From Deltaproteobacteria bacterium (GTDB lineage Bacteria; Desulfobacterota; JAFDED01): a stretch of DNA of 51,980 nucleotides. How positions within the stretch are numbered: the stretch's first letter is position 1; every line of letters begins with the position of its first letter. Of the stretch, positions 15,832-24,424 are shown one piece after another. The DNA is taken from positions 1-51,980 of the forward strand of contig JAFDED010000018.1 in assembly GCA_019310535.1 (NCBI GenBank), written 5' to 3'. Under the pieces are notes generated by a model. The model searched no databases. It saw nothing but the letters and a program-made list of their open reading frames with translations, and had not been told where the DNA came from. A program made the position numbers and the translations under genes.

Positions 15832-16773
15832 TCATTTGTATTTGACCCTCGGATCGATGAAGCCGTATAATAGATCGACCCCAAGGTTCACCAATACGAT
15901 AATGCCGGCATAAATTACAAGCCCTGACTGGATTGCGTTGTAATCCCGCTGCCAGATGGCCCCGATTAAAAACTTTCCCAGCCCGGGCCTGTTAAAAACC
16001 GTTTCAGTCAGGATTGATCCCCCCATGAGAACACCCACGTAGACTCCTATGACGGTAACGATGGGTATCAGCGAATCACGCAGGGCATGTTTGAATATTA
16101 CTTTGAATTCAGAGACCCCCTTGGCCCGGGCTGTGCGGACATAATCGGCATTCAATTTTTCCAGCATGGTGGCGCGGCTCATCCTGGCCACAAAGGCTGC
16201 GAAGTGGAGCCCAAGGCTGAGGGCCGGCAGAAACAGGTGGGTCAACCGCTTGGCAAGTCCCCCGGATTGGCTGAATCCGATGACAGGAAACCAGCCCAGT
16301 TGCACAGCGAATAGAAGTAACAGCAAGATGCCGAGATAAAAGGAAGGAGCGGAAAGCCCCAAAAGGCAAAATATCTGTGATAGATAATCAGTCATCTTGT
16401 TTTTTCGGAGCGCGGAAATAATTCCCAGAGGAACGCCTATGAGTATTCCGAAAAATATTCCTGCGACGGCCAGTTCCACCGTGTATGGAAGGACCTCAAG
16501 AACCTGGGGGGCGATGGGCTGATTGTTAATCATTGATCGGCCGAAGTCCCCCCTGAAAAGATTGACGAGATATGTCAGATACTGCACCAAGATGGGCTCA
16601 TCCAAGCCCAATTGCGTCCTCAATTGAATGACAGCTTCCGCCGTGGCATATTCGCCCAGGATGACCTCGGCCGGATCCCCGGCTACTACCCGCATCACGA
16701 AGAACACGATGGTGAAAACAACGAAAAGCGTGGGTAGTATCCAGAAAATTCGTCGAATGGCATAATTATACAA
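15832..16773 (-). CDS. peptide/nickel-type ABC transporter permease, DppB-like
   Basis: A 313-residue permease. The N-terminus YNYAIRRIFWILPTLF forms the first membrane helix, followed by the large periplasmic segment with GDPAEVILGE and LGLDEPI typical of DppB/OppB, and an EAA loop near TARAKGVSEF. The start is TTG at 16773 with GAGGG six bases upstream. It is transcribed after the binding-protein gene across a 110-bp spacer carrying a stable hairpin. It would form the translocation channel with the DppC-like subunit. Confidence 0.87.
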   Translation of the reverse strand: MYNYAIRRIFWILPTLFVVFTIVFFVMRVVAGDPAEVILGEYATAEAVIQLRTQLGLDEPILVQYLTYLVNLFRGDFGRSMINNQPIAPQVLEVLPYTVELAVAGIFFGILIGVPLGIISALRKNKMTDYLSQIFCLLGLSAPSFYLGILLLLLFAVQLGWFPVIGFSQSGGLAKRLTHLFLPALSLGLHFAAFVARMSRATMLEKLNADYVRTARAKGVSEFKVIFKHALRDSLIPIVTVIGVYVGVLMGGSILTETVFNRPGLGKFLIGAIWQRDYNAIQSGLVIYAGIIVLVNLGVDLLYGFIDPRVKYK

Positions 16774-16844
16774 CTTTTACCCTCTAGAATGATCTGGCAT
16801 GCGTAAACGCCTTAGCATGGTCACCACGGTTTCAGGGTTGTAAC

Positions 16845-16869
16845 GGGAACGGCCGTATAGACCGTTCCC
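16845..16869 (-). promoter_or_regulatory. 8-bp stem hairpin after the binding-protein gene
   Basis: GGGAACGG (16845-16852) and CCGTTCCC (16862-16869) form a perfect stem with a nine-base loop, 15 bp past the stop of the binding-protein gene. No T tract follows. Hairpins at this position often stabilise binding-protein mRNA relative to the permease part of the message. Confidence 0.55.
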
Positions 16870-16883
16870 CATGGACCATTCGT

Positions 16884-18476
16884 TTAATGTTTCAACAATC
16901 TGGTTTTCTCACTTATTTCCACGAGGTAATAGAGGCTTTCGTAAGGATTGGTGTCATAGCCGAGATCGACCCATTTTTGAATACAAAGAGAGACTTTATT
17001 CAGGAATAAAGGATAGGCGGGCAGGTCCTCGATAATCTTGTACTGTGCCAGCGCGTAGTAGTATTTCCGCTTTTCTCGATCGAGTTCATTTGCCGCCTTG
17101 TCCAGGAACTCATCAATACCGGGGATGACTTCTCCATAGTGGGAGAAATTGGTGACTGCCGTCTTTGTTCCGACGATGGAAGCAGAATGGTAAAACTGGG
17201 TAAGGATAGTATCCGCCACGGGGAGTCGAACGCCACCGTAAATCACAACGGGATTCACGTCTTTTCGTATCAGGGAGTGGTAAGTGGGGTGGTCCACCAC
17301 CTTGATTTTCAGCTCAACCCCGATCTGGCGCCACTGCTCCTGGACAATCTTCATGGGCTGCAAATATGACCAGCTCTCACTCACCACCGCCTCTCCCAGG
17401 GAGAACCCTTTAGGGTAACCCGCCTCTGCCAGCAGTTTCTTGGCCAATTCAGGGTTATATTCATATTTTTCCATTCCCATGTCTATGTGGCCGAAATATC
17501 CAGGAGGTACCGGGCTGATCTGAGGTCCTCCCAGGATTGGACCCAGCAGATCTACAAACAGATCACGGTCCAGTGCATGGGCCAGGGCGCGCCTGACGCG
17601 GATATCATCCAGAGGTTTGCGGGTCATGTTAAAAACCAATATGCACTGTTGCGGCGGCAGGGGCGGTGTAAGCTTGAGCCCAATCTTTATCGCCTTCTCC
17701 GCCCATTCCTTACTCCGGACCCCTCTGCCCATATCCACTTCTCCGCGTTCCAGGGCCAGGAGCCGACTGCTATTGTCAGGCATAAAAATATATTCCACCG
17801 TCTCAAGGATGGGGGCACCCCTGAAATAATCGGGGTTTCGTTTCAGGACGATACCCTGTCCTTTTTGATAAGAGTGGAAGACGAAAGGGCCTGATCCGAC
17901 GGGGTTGAAGGCGAAATCTTTCCCCAGTTTCTCCACGGCTTTCTTGGGAACGATCTGGCCGCCATGGTAACCGAGGAGCTTCAGTTCAAAGAATGGATCC
18001 GCCTTCTTCAACTTTATCCGCACCGTCAGGGGATTGATAACCTCGATAGACTCCACGGCAGCATATTTTTTCGCCCAGGGAGAGCCTGTTGCCGGATCCT
18101 TGACACGCTCAAGGGAGAACTTCACGTCCTCGGCTGTGACTTCTCCATAACCCTTGTGCCACTTCACCCCTTTGCGGAGATAAAATGTCCAGGTAAGCAA
18201 GTCTTCCGAGACATCCCACTTTTCCGCCAGGTCTCCTTCGATCATATCAAGTCGAACCCTGCCGTAAGGCATCCGCAGTAACCCATTTGTCATTTCGCTG
18301 ACGATGGTCTTCTCGCCGGTCAGTGTGGAATAGGCTGGATCCATCGTTCGTATGTCGCGGACAGGAGCAGCGACTCGAATGTGTTGTTTTTCTGCAAGTT
18401 CCACCCCCGTTACACCCCCGGGAAAAAGCAGTAAGGAAACAGCGACAATCAAAGCTGGAAATGGCAACTTTTTCAT
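16884..18476 (-). CDS. peptide/nickel-type ABC transporter substrate-binding protein
   Basis: A 530-residue extracytoplasmic solute receptor of the SBP_bac_5 (DppA/OppA/NikA) family. The signal peptide is MKKLPFPALIVAVSLLLFPG with an Ala/Gly-poor but plausible cleavage region. Family features are the AEKWDVSEDLLTWTFYLRKGVKWH segment (cited here as AEKWDVSEDL and FYLRKGVKWH), TAEDVKFSLERV, the NPVGSGPF motif and RRALAHALDRD. ATG 18476 is chosen over an upstream ATG at 18542 because AAGGAGG precedes it and the signal peptide starts there. The ligand could be a peptide, amino-polycarboxylate, opine-like compound or metal chelate; the neighbours favour an amino acid derivative. Confidence 0.88.
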   Translation of the reverse strand: MKKLPFPALIVAVSLLLFPGGVTGVELAEKQHIRVAAPVRDIRTMDPAYSTLTGEKTIVSEMTNGLLRMPYGRVRLDMIEGDLAEKWDVSEDLLTWTFYLRKGVKWHKGYGEVTAEDVKFSLERVKDPATGSPWAKKYAAVESIEVINPLTVRIKLKKADPFFELKLLGYHGGQIVPKKAVEKLGKDFAFNPVGSGPFVFHSYQKGQGIVLKRNPDYFRGAPILETVEYIFMPDNSSRLLALERGEVDMGRGVRSKEWAEKAIKIGLKLTPPLPPQQCILVFNMTRKPLDDIRVRRALAHALDRDLFVDLLGPILGGPQISPVPPGYFGHIDMGMEKYEYNPELAKKLLAEAGYPKGFSLGEAVVSESWSYLQPMKIVQEQWRQIGVELKIKVVDHPTYHSLIRKDVNPVVIYGGVRLPVADTILTQFYHSASIVGTKTAVTNFSHYGEVIPGIDEFLDKAANELDREKRKYYYALAQYKIIEDLPAYPLFLNKVSLCIQKWVDLGYDTNPYESLYYLVEISEKTRLLKH

Positions 18477-18555
18477 CTCTTGCCTCCTTTTGTTCTTAAT
18501 CTTAAGAAGTAACGAGTCAAAACCATTCCACCAATGAGACATAAAATTTGTTCTT

Positions 18556-18597
18556 GCCTGATCACCACCCCCTCAAAGCCCTTTCTTTGACTCAGGC
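18556..18597 (-). promoter_or_regulatory. nested hairpin between the PrpD-like and binding-protein genes
   Basis: Two nested stems: outer GCCTGA/TCAGGC (18556-18561, 18592-18597) and inner TCAAAG/CTTTGA (18573-18578, 18585-18590). On the minus strand only AAATTTTATG follows, a weak T run. It may be an attenuator or a partial terminator between operon segments. Confidence 0.45.
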
Positions 18598-18605
18598 CAG
18601 TTTTC

Positions 18606-20006
18606 TTATGTTGAGGCATTTTCCCCACCCTCCCCACAAAGAAGGAAGTCCATTCTTTGGATATTATCCTGATCTTCCAGTGACAGTATAAATTTTTCCA
18701 GTCTTTGTGCACTATCTTTTCCGAGTACTGGGTCGCAAAGGTGATGGAATTTCTCGATCATCTCCTTATCCGAAAGAGGGTTGGTATAATCCCCCAAGGG
18801 AGCATCCACCGATGCGGTATGCCAGGTACCACCCATTCTGATGTTCAATTGACAAGGGAAATACAATGGACGCCGCTTTTTGAACTCTTCGTTGACGCTG
18901 TATTGGAATTTCCCCGACAAATCCTGGATCAAAGAGTCTTCTATGTTTTCAATGGCGTAATGCTCAGGCATGGCGTCGCCCTTGACCAGCGCTAAAGCCA
19001 CGCCGAAAGGCATACTGAATTGCGCTTCCACCGGTGTTCTGGGATGCTTTTTTTCTTCCAGGGGCTCAACCACCAGCGTCAAATCCTCGTCGGCAATGAC
19101 GGCATGAATCTCGTCAATATTTTCCGGCTGAAAATCCGGGTCGGACCTCAATGCAATAGCCGCTGTGATCGGGGCGTGTATGGATCGGCAACAGGCAAAA
19201 CGTTTGTAAGACATACGGTTTATCTCGAAGCGTGAACCCATTTCTTCCCCGAGAACGCTGGCGTCAAAATCATCAGAGTAGGCAGTGCAAAAACCGTATT
19301 TTCCCTGGAAAATATCATCCGGTCCCAAATATCCCACGCCGGACAGTGAAGAAGCCAAGAAACCGGATTGGGCCGCCAGACCGGGGTGAAGTTTCTTGGT
19401 CCAGGCGCCGTTTTGAAGATATGCCATCAAACCGCAGGCCATGCTCCCGGCTATTCCCCACGCGTTGAGATATCCCGTGGAGTCAAGCCCCATGATTTTT
19501 CCTGAGGCGGTTGCCGCCCCGAAAACACCACATATACCCGTGGGGTGAAAACCGCGGGAATAAGGGTTTTCCCCGCGAATGGCTATTCCCAGACGACACG
19601 CAATCTCATAGCCCAGCACAACCGCCTCGATGAATCTAACCCCATTTGCCCCATTTGCAAAGCATGTGGACAAGGCCGAGCTTACTACTGGACCTCCTGC
19701 GTGGACACTGGAAAAGGAATGAGTGTCGTCCATTTCCAGGGCGTGCATCATTGCACCGTTGATCAACGCCGCCGCCCTTGGGGAAAATCGGGCTGAAGAA
19801 GCAAATACCCGCGTCCGGCCTGCCTCGCCCCACTGAATGAGCGAACGCTTCAGAATATCCACAGAAGGATCTGATGCGCCCGCCACGCCGCATCCGACAG
19901 CATCAAGAACAGCCATCTTTGAGTTCTTGATGGTGGTTGCATCCAAATCCGCCAGGGAAAGGTTTGCGGCAAAATCAGCCAGCATGTGTGTGGATGTCTT
20001 CGTCAT
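18606..20006 (-). CDS. MmgE/PrpD family protein
   Basis: The 466-residue product belongs to the MmgE/PrpD family, which includes 2-methylcitrate dehydratase, cis-aconitate decarboxylase and iminodisuccinate epimerase. Characteristic segments are LDAVGCGVAG near residue 35, MHALEMDDTHSFSSVHAGG, GYEIACRLG, GFHPTGICGVFGAA, LKLHPG-like KKLHPGLAAQSG and YKRFACCRSIH. ATG 20006 is chosen because GAGGAGA lies just upstream; a longer frame from 20075 exists. No methylcitrate synthase or methylisocitrate lyase genes are present. Next to a fumarase/aspartase-type lyase and amino acid genes, an epimerase or dehydratase on an aminodicarboxylate is a fair guess. Confidence 0.85.
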   Translation of the reverse strand: MTKTSTHMLADFAANLSLADLDATTIKNSKMAVLDAVGCGVAGASDPSVDILKRSLIQWGEAGRTRVFASSARFSPRAAALINGAMMHALEMDDTHSFSSVHAGGPVVSSALSTCFANGANGVRFIEAVVLGYEIACRLGIAIRGENPYSRGFHPTGICGVFGAATASGKIMGLDSTGYLNAWGIAGSMACGLMAYLQNGAWTKKLHPGLAAQSGFLASSLSGVGYLGPDDIFQGKYGFCTAYSDDFDASVLGEEMGSRFEINRMSYKRFACCRSIHAPITAAIALRSDPDFQPENIDEIHAVIADEDLTLVVEPLEEKKHPRTPVEAQFSMPFGVALALVKGDAMPEHYAIENIEDSLIQDLSGKFQYSVNEEFKKRRPLYFPCQLNIRMGGTWHTASVDAPLGDYTNPLSDKEMIEKFHHLCDPVLGKDSAQRLEKFILSLEDQDNIQRMDFLLCGEGGENAST

Positions 20007-20164
20007 CGTCTCCTCGCGTTGAAAATCGTCGTTCACCCTTTCCGGGTCAGACAACACACCGGTTTCACCGGACATGACCGGCTCCCAATCGTGTGACTGC
20101 TATCTACCTGCTTTAACAGGTAGTGGCTTGGCGTACGTGTGAGGATGATATTGTTGCCCTCCTC

Positions 20165-21325
20165 TCAGGATGCGAATTTTGTCAGCCGCTGCATGGCTTC
20201 CGCAAGTCGCTCCACCGGATGGGTAAGGGCGATGCGCAGGTATCCCTCTCCATATTTTCCGTACATTGAACCGGGTATCATCCATACGCTGACTTCATCC
20301 AGTACCTTGAAACAGAATTCCTGAGAGGTGTATCCCCCGGGCACGGTGGACCAGATGTAAAAGGTGGCCTTTGGGCTCCCCACCTCCAGCCCGATCTGCC
20401 TGAGGCCCTCCACCACCACGTCCCTGCGCTCCTGGAAGATCCGATTACGCTCTTCCATGAAGTCTACCGGGCCGTTGAGGGCTTCCCTGGCAACCACCTG
20501 CATGGGATAAAACATGCCCCTGTCGGCATGAGATTTTATTTTTGCCATTCCCGCAATAACATCCTTATTCCCCAACAGCATGCCCGTACGCCAGCCGCAG
20601 CAGTTGTAAGATTTCGACAGGGAGTGGAGTTCCACTCCCACATCCCTGGCCCCGGCAAACTCGAAAAAGCTCGAAGGCCGGTAGCCCTCGAAGCAGACCT
20701 CGGTGTAAGGGGTGTCATGCACGACAACCACGTCATGTTCTCTTGCCCAGGCGATGAGCTTTTCGTAAAATTCCCGTCCGGCGACCGCGGCAGTCGGATT
20801 ATTGGGGTAGTTCACCCAGATCATTCGCGCTTTGCGTGCCTGTTCCCCGGAAATGGCTTCCAGATCAGGTAGAAAGCCGTTCTCCTTCAATAACGGGACC
20901 GACTCCACGTGACCGCCCGCCAATTTCGCGCCAGCTTCGTAGGAGGGATAAGAAGGATCGGGAATCAGCGCTGTATCGCCCACATCAAGCAAGCACAGGT
21001 GAATAAGAAAAAGCCCCTCGCTGGAGCCCAGAAGCGGAATAACCTCGGACTCAGGGTCAAGCTCGACACCGAACCGCCTCTGGTACCACCCGGCAATTGC
21101 CTCCTTGAGAGGCTTGTTGGAATAGAAGCTCGGGTAATGATGGTGGCCGGGATCACGGACCGCTTCTCTCAAAGTCTCCAGGAGGTGCTGCGGGGGGGGA
21201 AAGTCGGGGTCGCCGAGACCCAGATTGATGACATCCTTGCCCTCTTCTCTCATTTTTGTCAGCCGGATGTTCATTTCCGTGCCCAGGTAGCCCCTGAAAA
21301 GATCCAGACGTCTAGCTACTCGCAC
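20165..21325 (-). CDS. class I/II PLP aminotransferase
   Basis: A fold-type I aminotransferase of about 386 residues with NLGLGDPDFPPP near the N-terminus, YPSYPSY-like DPSYPSYEAG, NYPNNPTAAV, HDTPYTEV, the PLP lysine in SLSKSYNCCGWRTG and a C-terminal RIALTHP with the substrate-binding Arg. The layout resembles LL-diaminopimelate and alanine/aspartate-type aminotransferases. A GTG at 21325 with GAGGAGA upstream is the likely start; an ATG at 21340 in the same frame lacks a ribosome site. It would convert the released amino acid into a 2-oxo acid, a substrate class for the ferredoxin oxidoreductase encoded further upstream on the same strand. Confidence 0.85.
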   Translation of the reverse strand: MRVARRLDLFRGYLGTEMNIRLTKMREEGKDVINLGLGDPDFPPPQHLLETLREAVRDPGHHHYPSFYSNKPLKEAIAGWYQRRFGVELDPESEVIPLLGSSEGLFLIHLCLLDVGDTALIPDPSYPSYEAGAKLAGGHVESVPLLKENGFLPDLEAISGEQARKARMIWVNYPNNPTAAVAGREFYEKLIAWAREHDVVVVHDTPYTEVCFEGYRPSSFFEFAGARDVGVELHSLSKSYNCCGWRTGMLLGNKDVIAGMAKIKSHADRGMFYPMQVVAREALNGPVDFMEERNRIFQERRDVVVEGLRQIGLEVGSPKATFYIWSTVPGGYTSQEFCFKVLDEVSVWMIPGSMYGKYGEGYLRIALTHPVERLAEAMQRLTKFAS

Positions 21326-21396
21326 TTGCTTTCTCCTCATTCCAATAATTGTTTCATCACAATGAAGTCAGCCGGCAAAGAATCCGGCTGACGTTG

Positions 21397-21801
21397 TTAT
21401 ACGCTGTCTTCTTCAAACACATTTGCAATGCAGCATAAAAAGGTTGCGTTTTCAGTGTCGCTTAAATTTTTCATGCTGTGGGGCTCCATGGTCGGAATGA
21501 AAACAAGGTCGTTGGGGCCCATTATTTTTTCTTCTATCTTCTCGTCCGTCTTGATGTCATACGAAATGACCGAGAGACGTCCGCTCAAAATGTACATGGT
21601 TTGATAGTACAGGTGATTGTGAATCGGGATAGAGCCGCCGGGGCCGATGGTAAAGAACCTGAGGCCGTATTCAGCATTTCCTTCCGGACCAACCTGCGAG
21701 AGCCATCTGATCCATACATCTTGCACTTCCAGCGGGTTTCCTTTGTAAGGGTAGCTCTCTATTTTTGAATCTTCCCTGTCGTTTACATTGATGACGTACA
21801 T
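21397..21801 (-). CDS. small cupin-domain protein
   Basis: A 134-residue single-domain cupin. The first metal motif is recognisable as PGGSIPIHNHLYYQTMYILSG (its key residues are H, H and Q/Y around IHNHLYYQ), and the second motif as PNDLVFIPTMEPHSMKN with its His. ATG 21801 follows AAAGGAGAGG. It lies between the GntR regulator and the aminotransferase, all on the minus strand with short gaps, so it is probably co-regulated. Such cupins can be isomerases, dioxygenases or ligand sensors; the role is not determined. Confidence 0.8.
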   Translation of the reverse strand: MYVINVNDREDSKIESYPYKGNPLEVQDVWIRWLSQVGPEGNAEYGLRFFTIGPGGSIPIHNHLYYQTMYILSGRLSVISYDIKTDEKIEEKIMGPNDLVFIPTMEPHSMKNLSDTENATFLCCIANVFEEDSV

Positions 21802-21845
21802 GATTTTCCTCTCCTTTCGCGAATCCCTCTGTCCCTTCTGGTCCC

Positions 21846-22481
21846 TCACAGAAGCTGATTTTTAATCTTGTCTATGAAGTACTGAACATGGCTTTCCATA
21901 AGACGGCCTGCTTTGTCAGCATCCCTCTTTTCAAGAGCCAAGTAAATTTCTTTCAGTTGATCGACAACTTGTTCGATAGGGATAATCTCACCCAAAGCGG
22001 AATTCCAAAGGCGGGCGCACCGGCTGTGAAGATTCTCAAGAATTTCTTGTAGGATCGGGTTTTGTATTACTTGACGGATGATCTCATGGAAATCAGCATC
22101 GATTTCAATGAGGGTACGATGATTCTCCTTAAAATCCGCTTGGTTGATGAGAGCGTTGATTTCTTTCAGTTTGTTCACCGTGATCCGTCTGGCTGCAAGC
22201 TGTCCGGCTAATCCCTCCAGCTTGATTTTGACCTCGAATGCACATCGGATCTCATTAATGTCGATAGGTGCAACATAGGTCCCGTAGCGGGGAATGGCCG
22301 TAACCAGCTTCATGTCCTCAAGCTTCTTGATGGCTTCTCTCAGAGGGGTGCGACTGACTTTGAACTCTTCGCAAAGCTCTTTTTCCGAAAGGCTCATGCC
22401 CGGATGATAATCTCTGTAGACGATCCTGTCCCTGAGCGTCTCGAAAATCTTGTTATGAAGCGGGTCTTTTTGAAAATTCAT
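21846..22481 (-). CDS. GntR-family (FadR subfamily) transcriptional regulator
   Basis: About 211 residues: an N-terminal winged helix (IFETLRDRIVYRDYHPG, SEKELCEEFKVSRTPLREAI) and a C-terminal all-helical FCD domain with D-x3-H (DADFHEII) and a later His (ESHVQYFI) that would hold a metal and carboxylate ligand. ATG 22481 gives the usual length; a longer frame to 22544 exists. It is first in the catabolic gene set and transcribed in the same direction, so it probably senses a pathway acid and controls its own operon. No clear operator palindrome was confirmed. Confidence 0.88.
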   Translation of the reverse strand: MNFQKDPLHNKIFETLRDRIVYRDYHPGMSLSEKELCEEFKVSRTPLREAIKKLEDMKLVTAIPRYGTYVAPIDINEIRCAFEVKIKLEGLAGQLAARRITVNKLKEINALINQADFKENHRTLIEIDADFHEIIRQVIQNPILQEILENLHSRCARLWNSALGEIIPIEQVVDQLKEIYLALEKRDADKAGRLMESHVQYFIDKIKNQLL

Positions 22482-22652
22482 TGCAGTATATTTATAATAT
22501 TCTACGAATATAATTATTAATAAACTATTGATTTTTTTCGGCATGTCAAGAAAAAAATTGAAGTTTATGGCAAGTAGGCGTTTTCGTTGGGAGAAATTGT
22601 TGTGAACAGGCTATAATCGATGGAAATCTCTCTATGAGTATTAACCAAGGAC

Positions 22653-22689
22653 ATTCACAGGCCACTGGCTTGGCAGGTGGCCTGTGAAT
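22653..22689. promoter_or_regulatory. perfect 13-bp inverted repeat upstream of the GntR gene
   Basis: ATTCACAGGCCAC (22653-22665) and GTGGCCTGTGAAT (22677-22689) form a perfect 13-bp stem with an 11-base loop. There is no T tract on either side. It sits 170 bp upstream of the GntR start and 210 bp past the TctA stop. It could be a terminator without a U tail, a boundary element or a regulator site. Confidence 0.6.
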
Positions 22690-22798
22690 TATTATGGTAT
22701 CCGCTCGAGACCGCGTTTGACAGCGGCTCATCGCAGCCGTTCATGATCTCACTTCGTAATGGATGAGTTCGCCCCGGCCTGAGATTAGGAAAATTCTT

Positions 22799-22839
22799 TT
22801 TTCATGTTTCGTTCTGCCGAGAGGGCATGGTTGTTTTAA
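22799..22839. repeat. conserved intergenic element, copy B
   Basis: Begins TTTTCATGTTTCG, continues with CCGAGAGGGCATGG and ends TGTTTTAA, matching the element at 14826-14867. It lies about 60 bp past the stop of the TctA-like gene. The remainder of the 22482-22900 gap holds the 13-bp hairpin and otherwise shows no gene. Confidence 0.55.
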
Positions 22840-22900
22840 ACAACATAAAAGTTTTATTCAGGGAATGCTTTTTCCATCGGATTGAGAAACTCCGCATTCT

Positions 22901-24421
22901 TCAGGAGGAACTCCTCTTGCGTGAGACCATGAACAACCGCTGGAACAGAGATGTCAGCAGGGGCATAAACCACACGATCAGGGTAATGACACCCAGTATC
23001 AGGCTTATGGGGCGCGAAAAGAACTGCGTGAGGTCCCACTGGACCTTGATCATGCTGGCCATAAACTTGTCCTCCAGCAACGGGCCGAGGACGATGCCCA
23101 GCACCACCGGCGCCACGGGAAAGCCGTTCGACTCCATGAAGTAGCCCAGCAGGCCCATGAGCAGCATGATCTTCACGTCGAAGACGCTGTTGTTTATGGC
23201 AAAGGAGCCGACGATGCAAAAAACCAAGATGGCGGGCATGAGTATATTCCTGGGCACCCGCAGGACCTTGGAGCTCAACTTGATGGCCAACCAGCCCAAC
23301 GGGAGCAGAACGATATTGGCCAATAAGAAAGTAAGATACACTGCGTAGAGGATTTCGGGGGTACGTTCAAAGATCATCGGGCCCGGGCGCATTCCTTTCA
23401 TGTACAGGACGCCGATGACGATGGCGGTGATGGAGTCGCCGGGAATGCCGAAAACCAGCGCCGGCACCCAGGCTCCGCCCAGGGCTGCGTTGTTGGAGGT
23501 GCTTGCGTCGACGATGCCCTCGATGTGTCCGGTCCCGAATTTATGCGGCTCTTTGGAGCACTTCTTCGATAAGGCATATGAAACCCATGCCGCAATATCC
23601 GCCCCGGCGCCGGGCAGCGAGCCGATCAGCGTTCCCAGGAGACCGGAACGGATGATGTTGACCTTGTATCGCCGTATGACTCCCGTAATGCCGTGGAAGA
23701 TCTTACCGGCCTTCACACTGGTTGCAATGGAAAGTTCCATCTGTCCGCCCAGAACATTGCGCAGCACTTCGGAGGCGCCGAACAGCCCGATCATGGCCGG
23801 GATGAAGGAGACGCCGTTGAGCAATTCAACATTATCGAAGGTAAAACGGGGATAACCGAGGGAGATGTCCACCCCAATAGTGGAGCAGAACAGGCCGATG
23901 ATCAGGGAGATGGCTCCTTTAACCGGTGAGCCTCGGGAGACGATGGCAGCGGTTGAAAGTCCCAGCGCGGCCAGCCAGAAATACTCGAACGAAGTGAAGC
24001 GTATGGCCACCTCTGCCAGCATGGGCGCGCAGGTGAGCAGGATGACGGCGCCCATAGCGCCTCCTATGGCGGAGTGGGTCACCCCCACCCCCAGGACCTT
24101 TTCGGCTTGCCCTTTGAGCGTGCAGGCGTAGGACTCATAGGTGTACGCCGCCGAGCTTGGGGTGCCCGGAATGCGCACAAGGGCCGCGGGGATGTCTCCC
24201 GCGAAGATCGCCATGGCCTCCATGGTCACGATGGCCGCCAGGGCGGGCAGCGGGGGCATGAAGAAGGTAAGCGGGATCAGCAAGGCCGTCGCCATGGTGG
24301 CGGTCAGCCCGGGAATGGCTCCCACAAAAAGGCCGTACACCGCGGACAGGAAAATTGTCAATAAAACTTGGGGGTCGGCCAGCAGCACTATGGCCTCCCC
24401 GTAATGATGAAACACTGACAT
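22901..24421 (-). CDS. tctA: tripartite tricarboxylate transporter, large membrane subunit
   Basis: A 506-residue membrane protein with about 12 hydrophobic segments. Two GxxPG-type motifs of the TctA family are clear: VGAIPGLTATMATALL near the N-terminus and GSLPGAGADIAAW in the middle, followed by VPALVFGIPGDSITAIVIG. It forms the channel of a sodium- or proton-coupled importer. It starts 4 bp after the stop of the TctB-like gene, indicating tight coupling. Substrates of the family include citrate and other carboxylates; this one is unknown, but the nearby acid catabolism genes suggest an organic or amino acid. Confidence 0.9.
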   Translation of the reverse strand: MSVFHHYGEAIVLLADPQVLLTIFLSAVYGLFVGAIPGLTATMATALLIPLTFFMPPLPALAAIVTMEAMAIFAGDIPAALVRIPGTPSSAAYTYESYACTLKGQAEKVLGVGVTHSAIGGAMGAVILLTCAPMLAEVAIRFTSFEYFWLAALGLSTAAIVSRGSPVKGAISLIIGLFCSTIGVDISLGYPRFTFDNVELLNGVSFIPAMIGLFGASEVLRNVLGGQMELSIATSVKAGKIFHGITGVIRRYKVNIIRSGLLGTLIGSLPGAGADIAAWVSYALSKKCSKEPHKFGTGHIEGIVDASTSNNAALGGAWVPALVFGIPGDSITAIVIGVLYMKGMRPGPMIFERTPEILYAVYLTFLLANIVLLPLGWLAIKLSSKVLRVPRNILMPAILVFCIVGSFAINNSVFDVKIMLLMGLLGYFMESNGFPVAPVVLGIVLGPLLEDKFMASMIKVQWDLTQFFSRPISLILGVITLIVWFMPLLTSLFQRLFMVSRKRSSS

Positions 24422-24424
24422 GCT

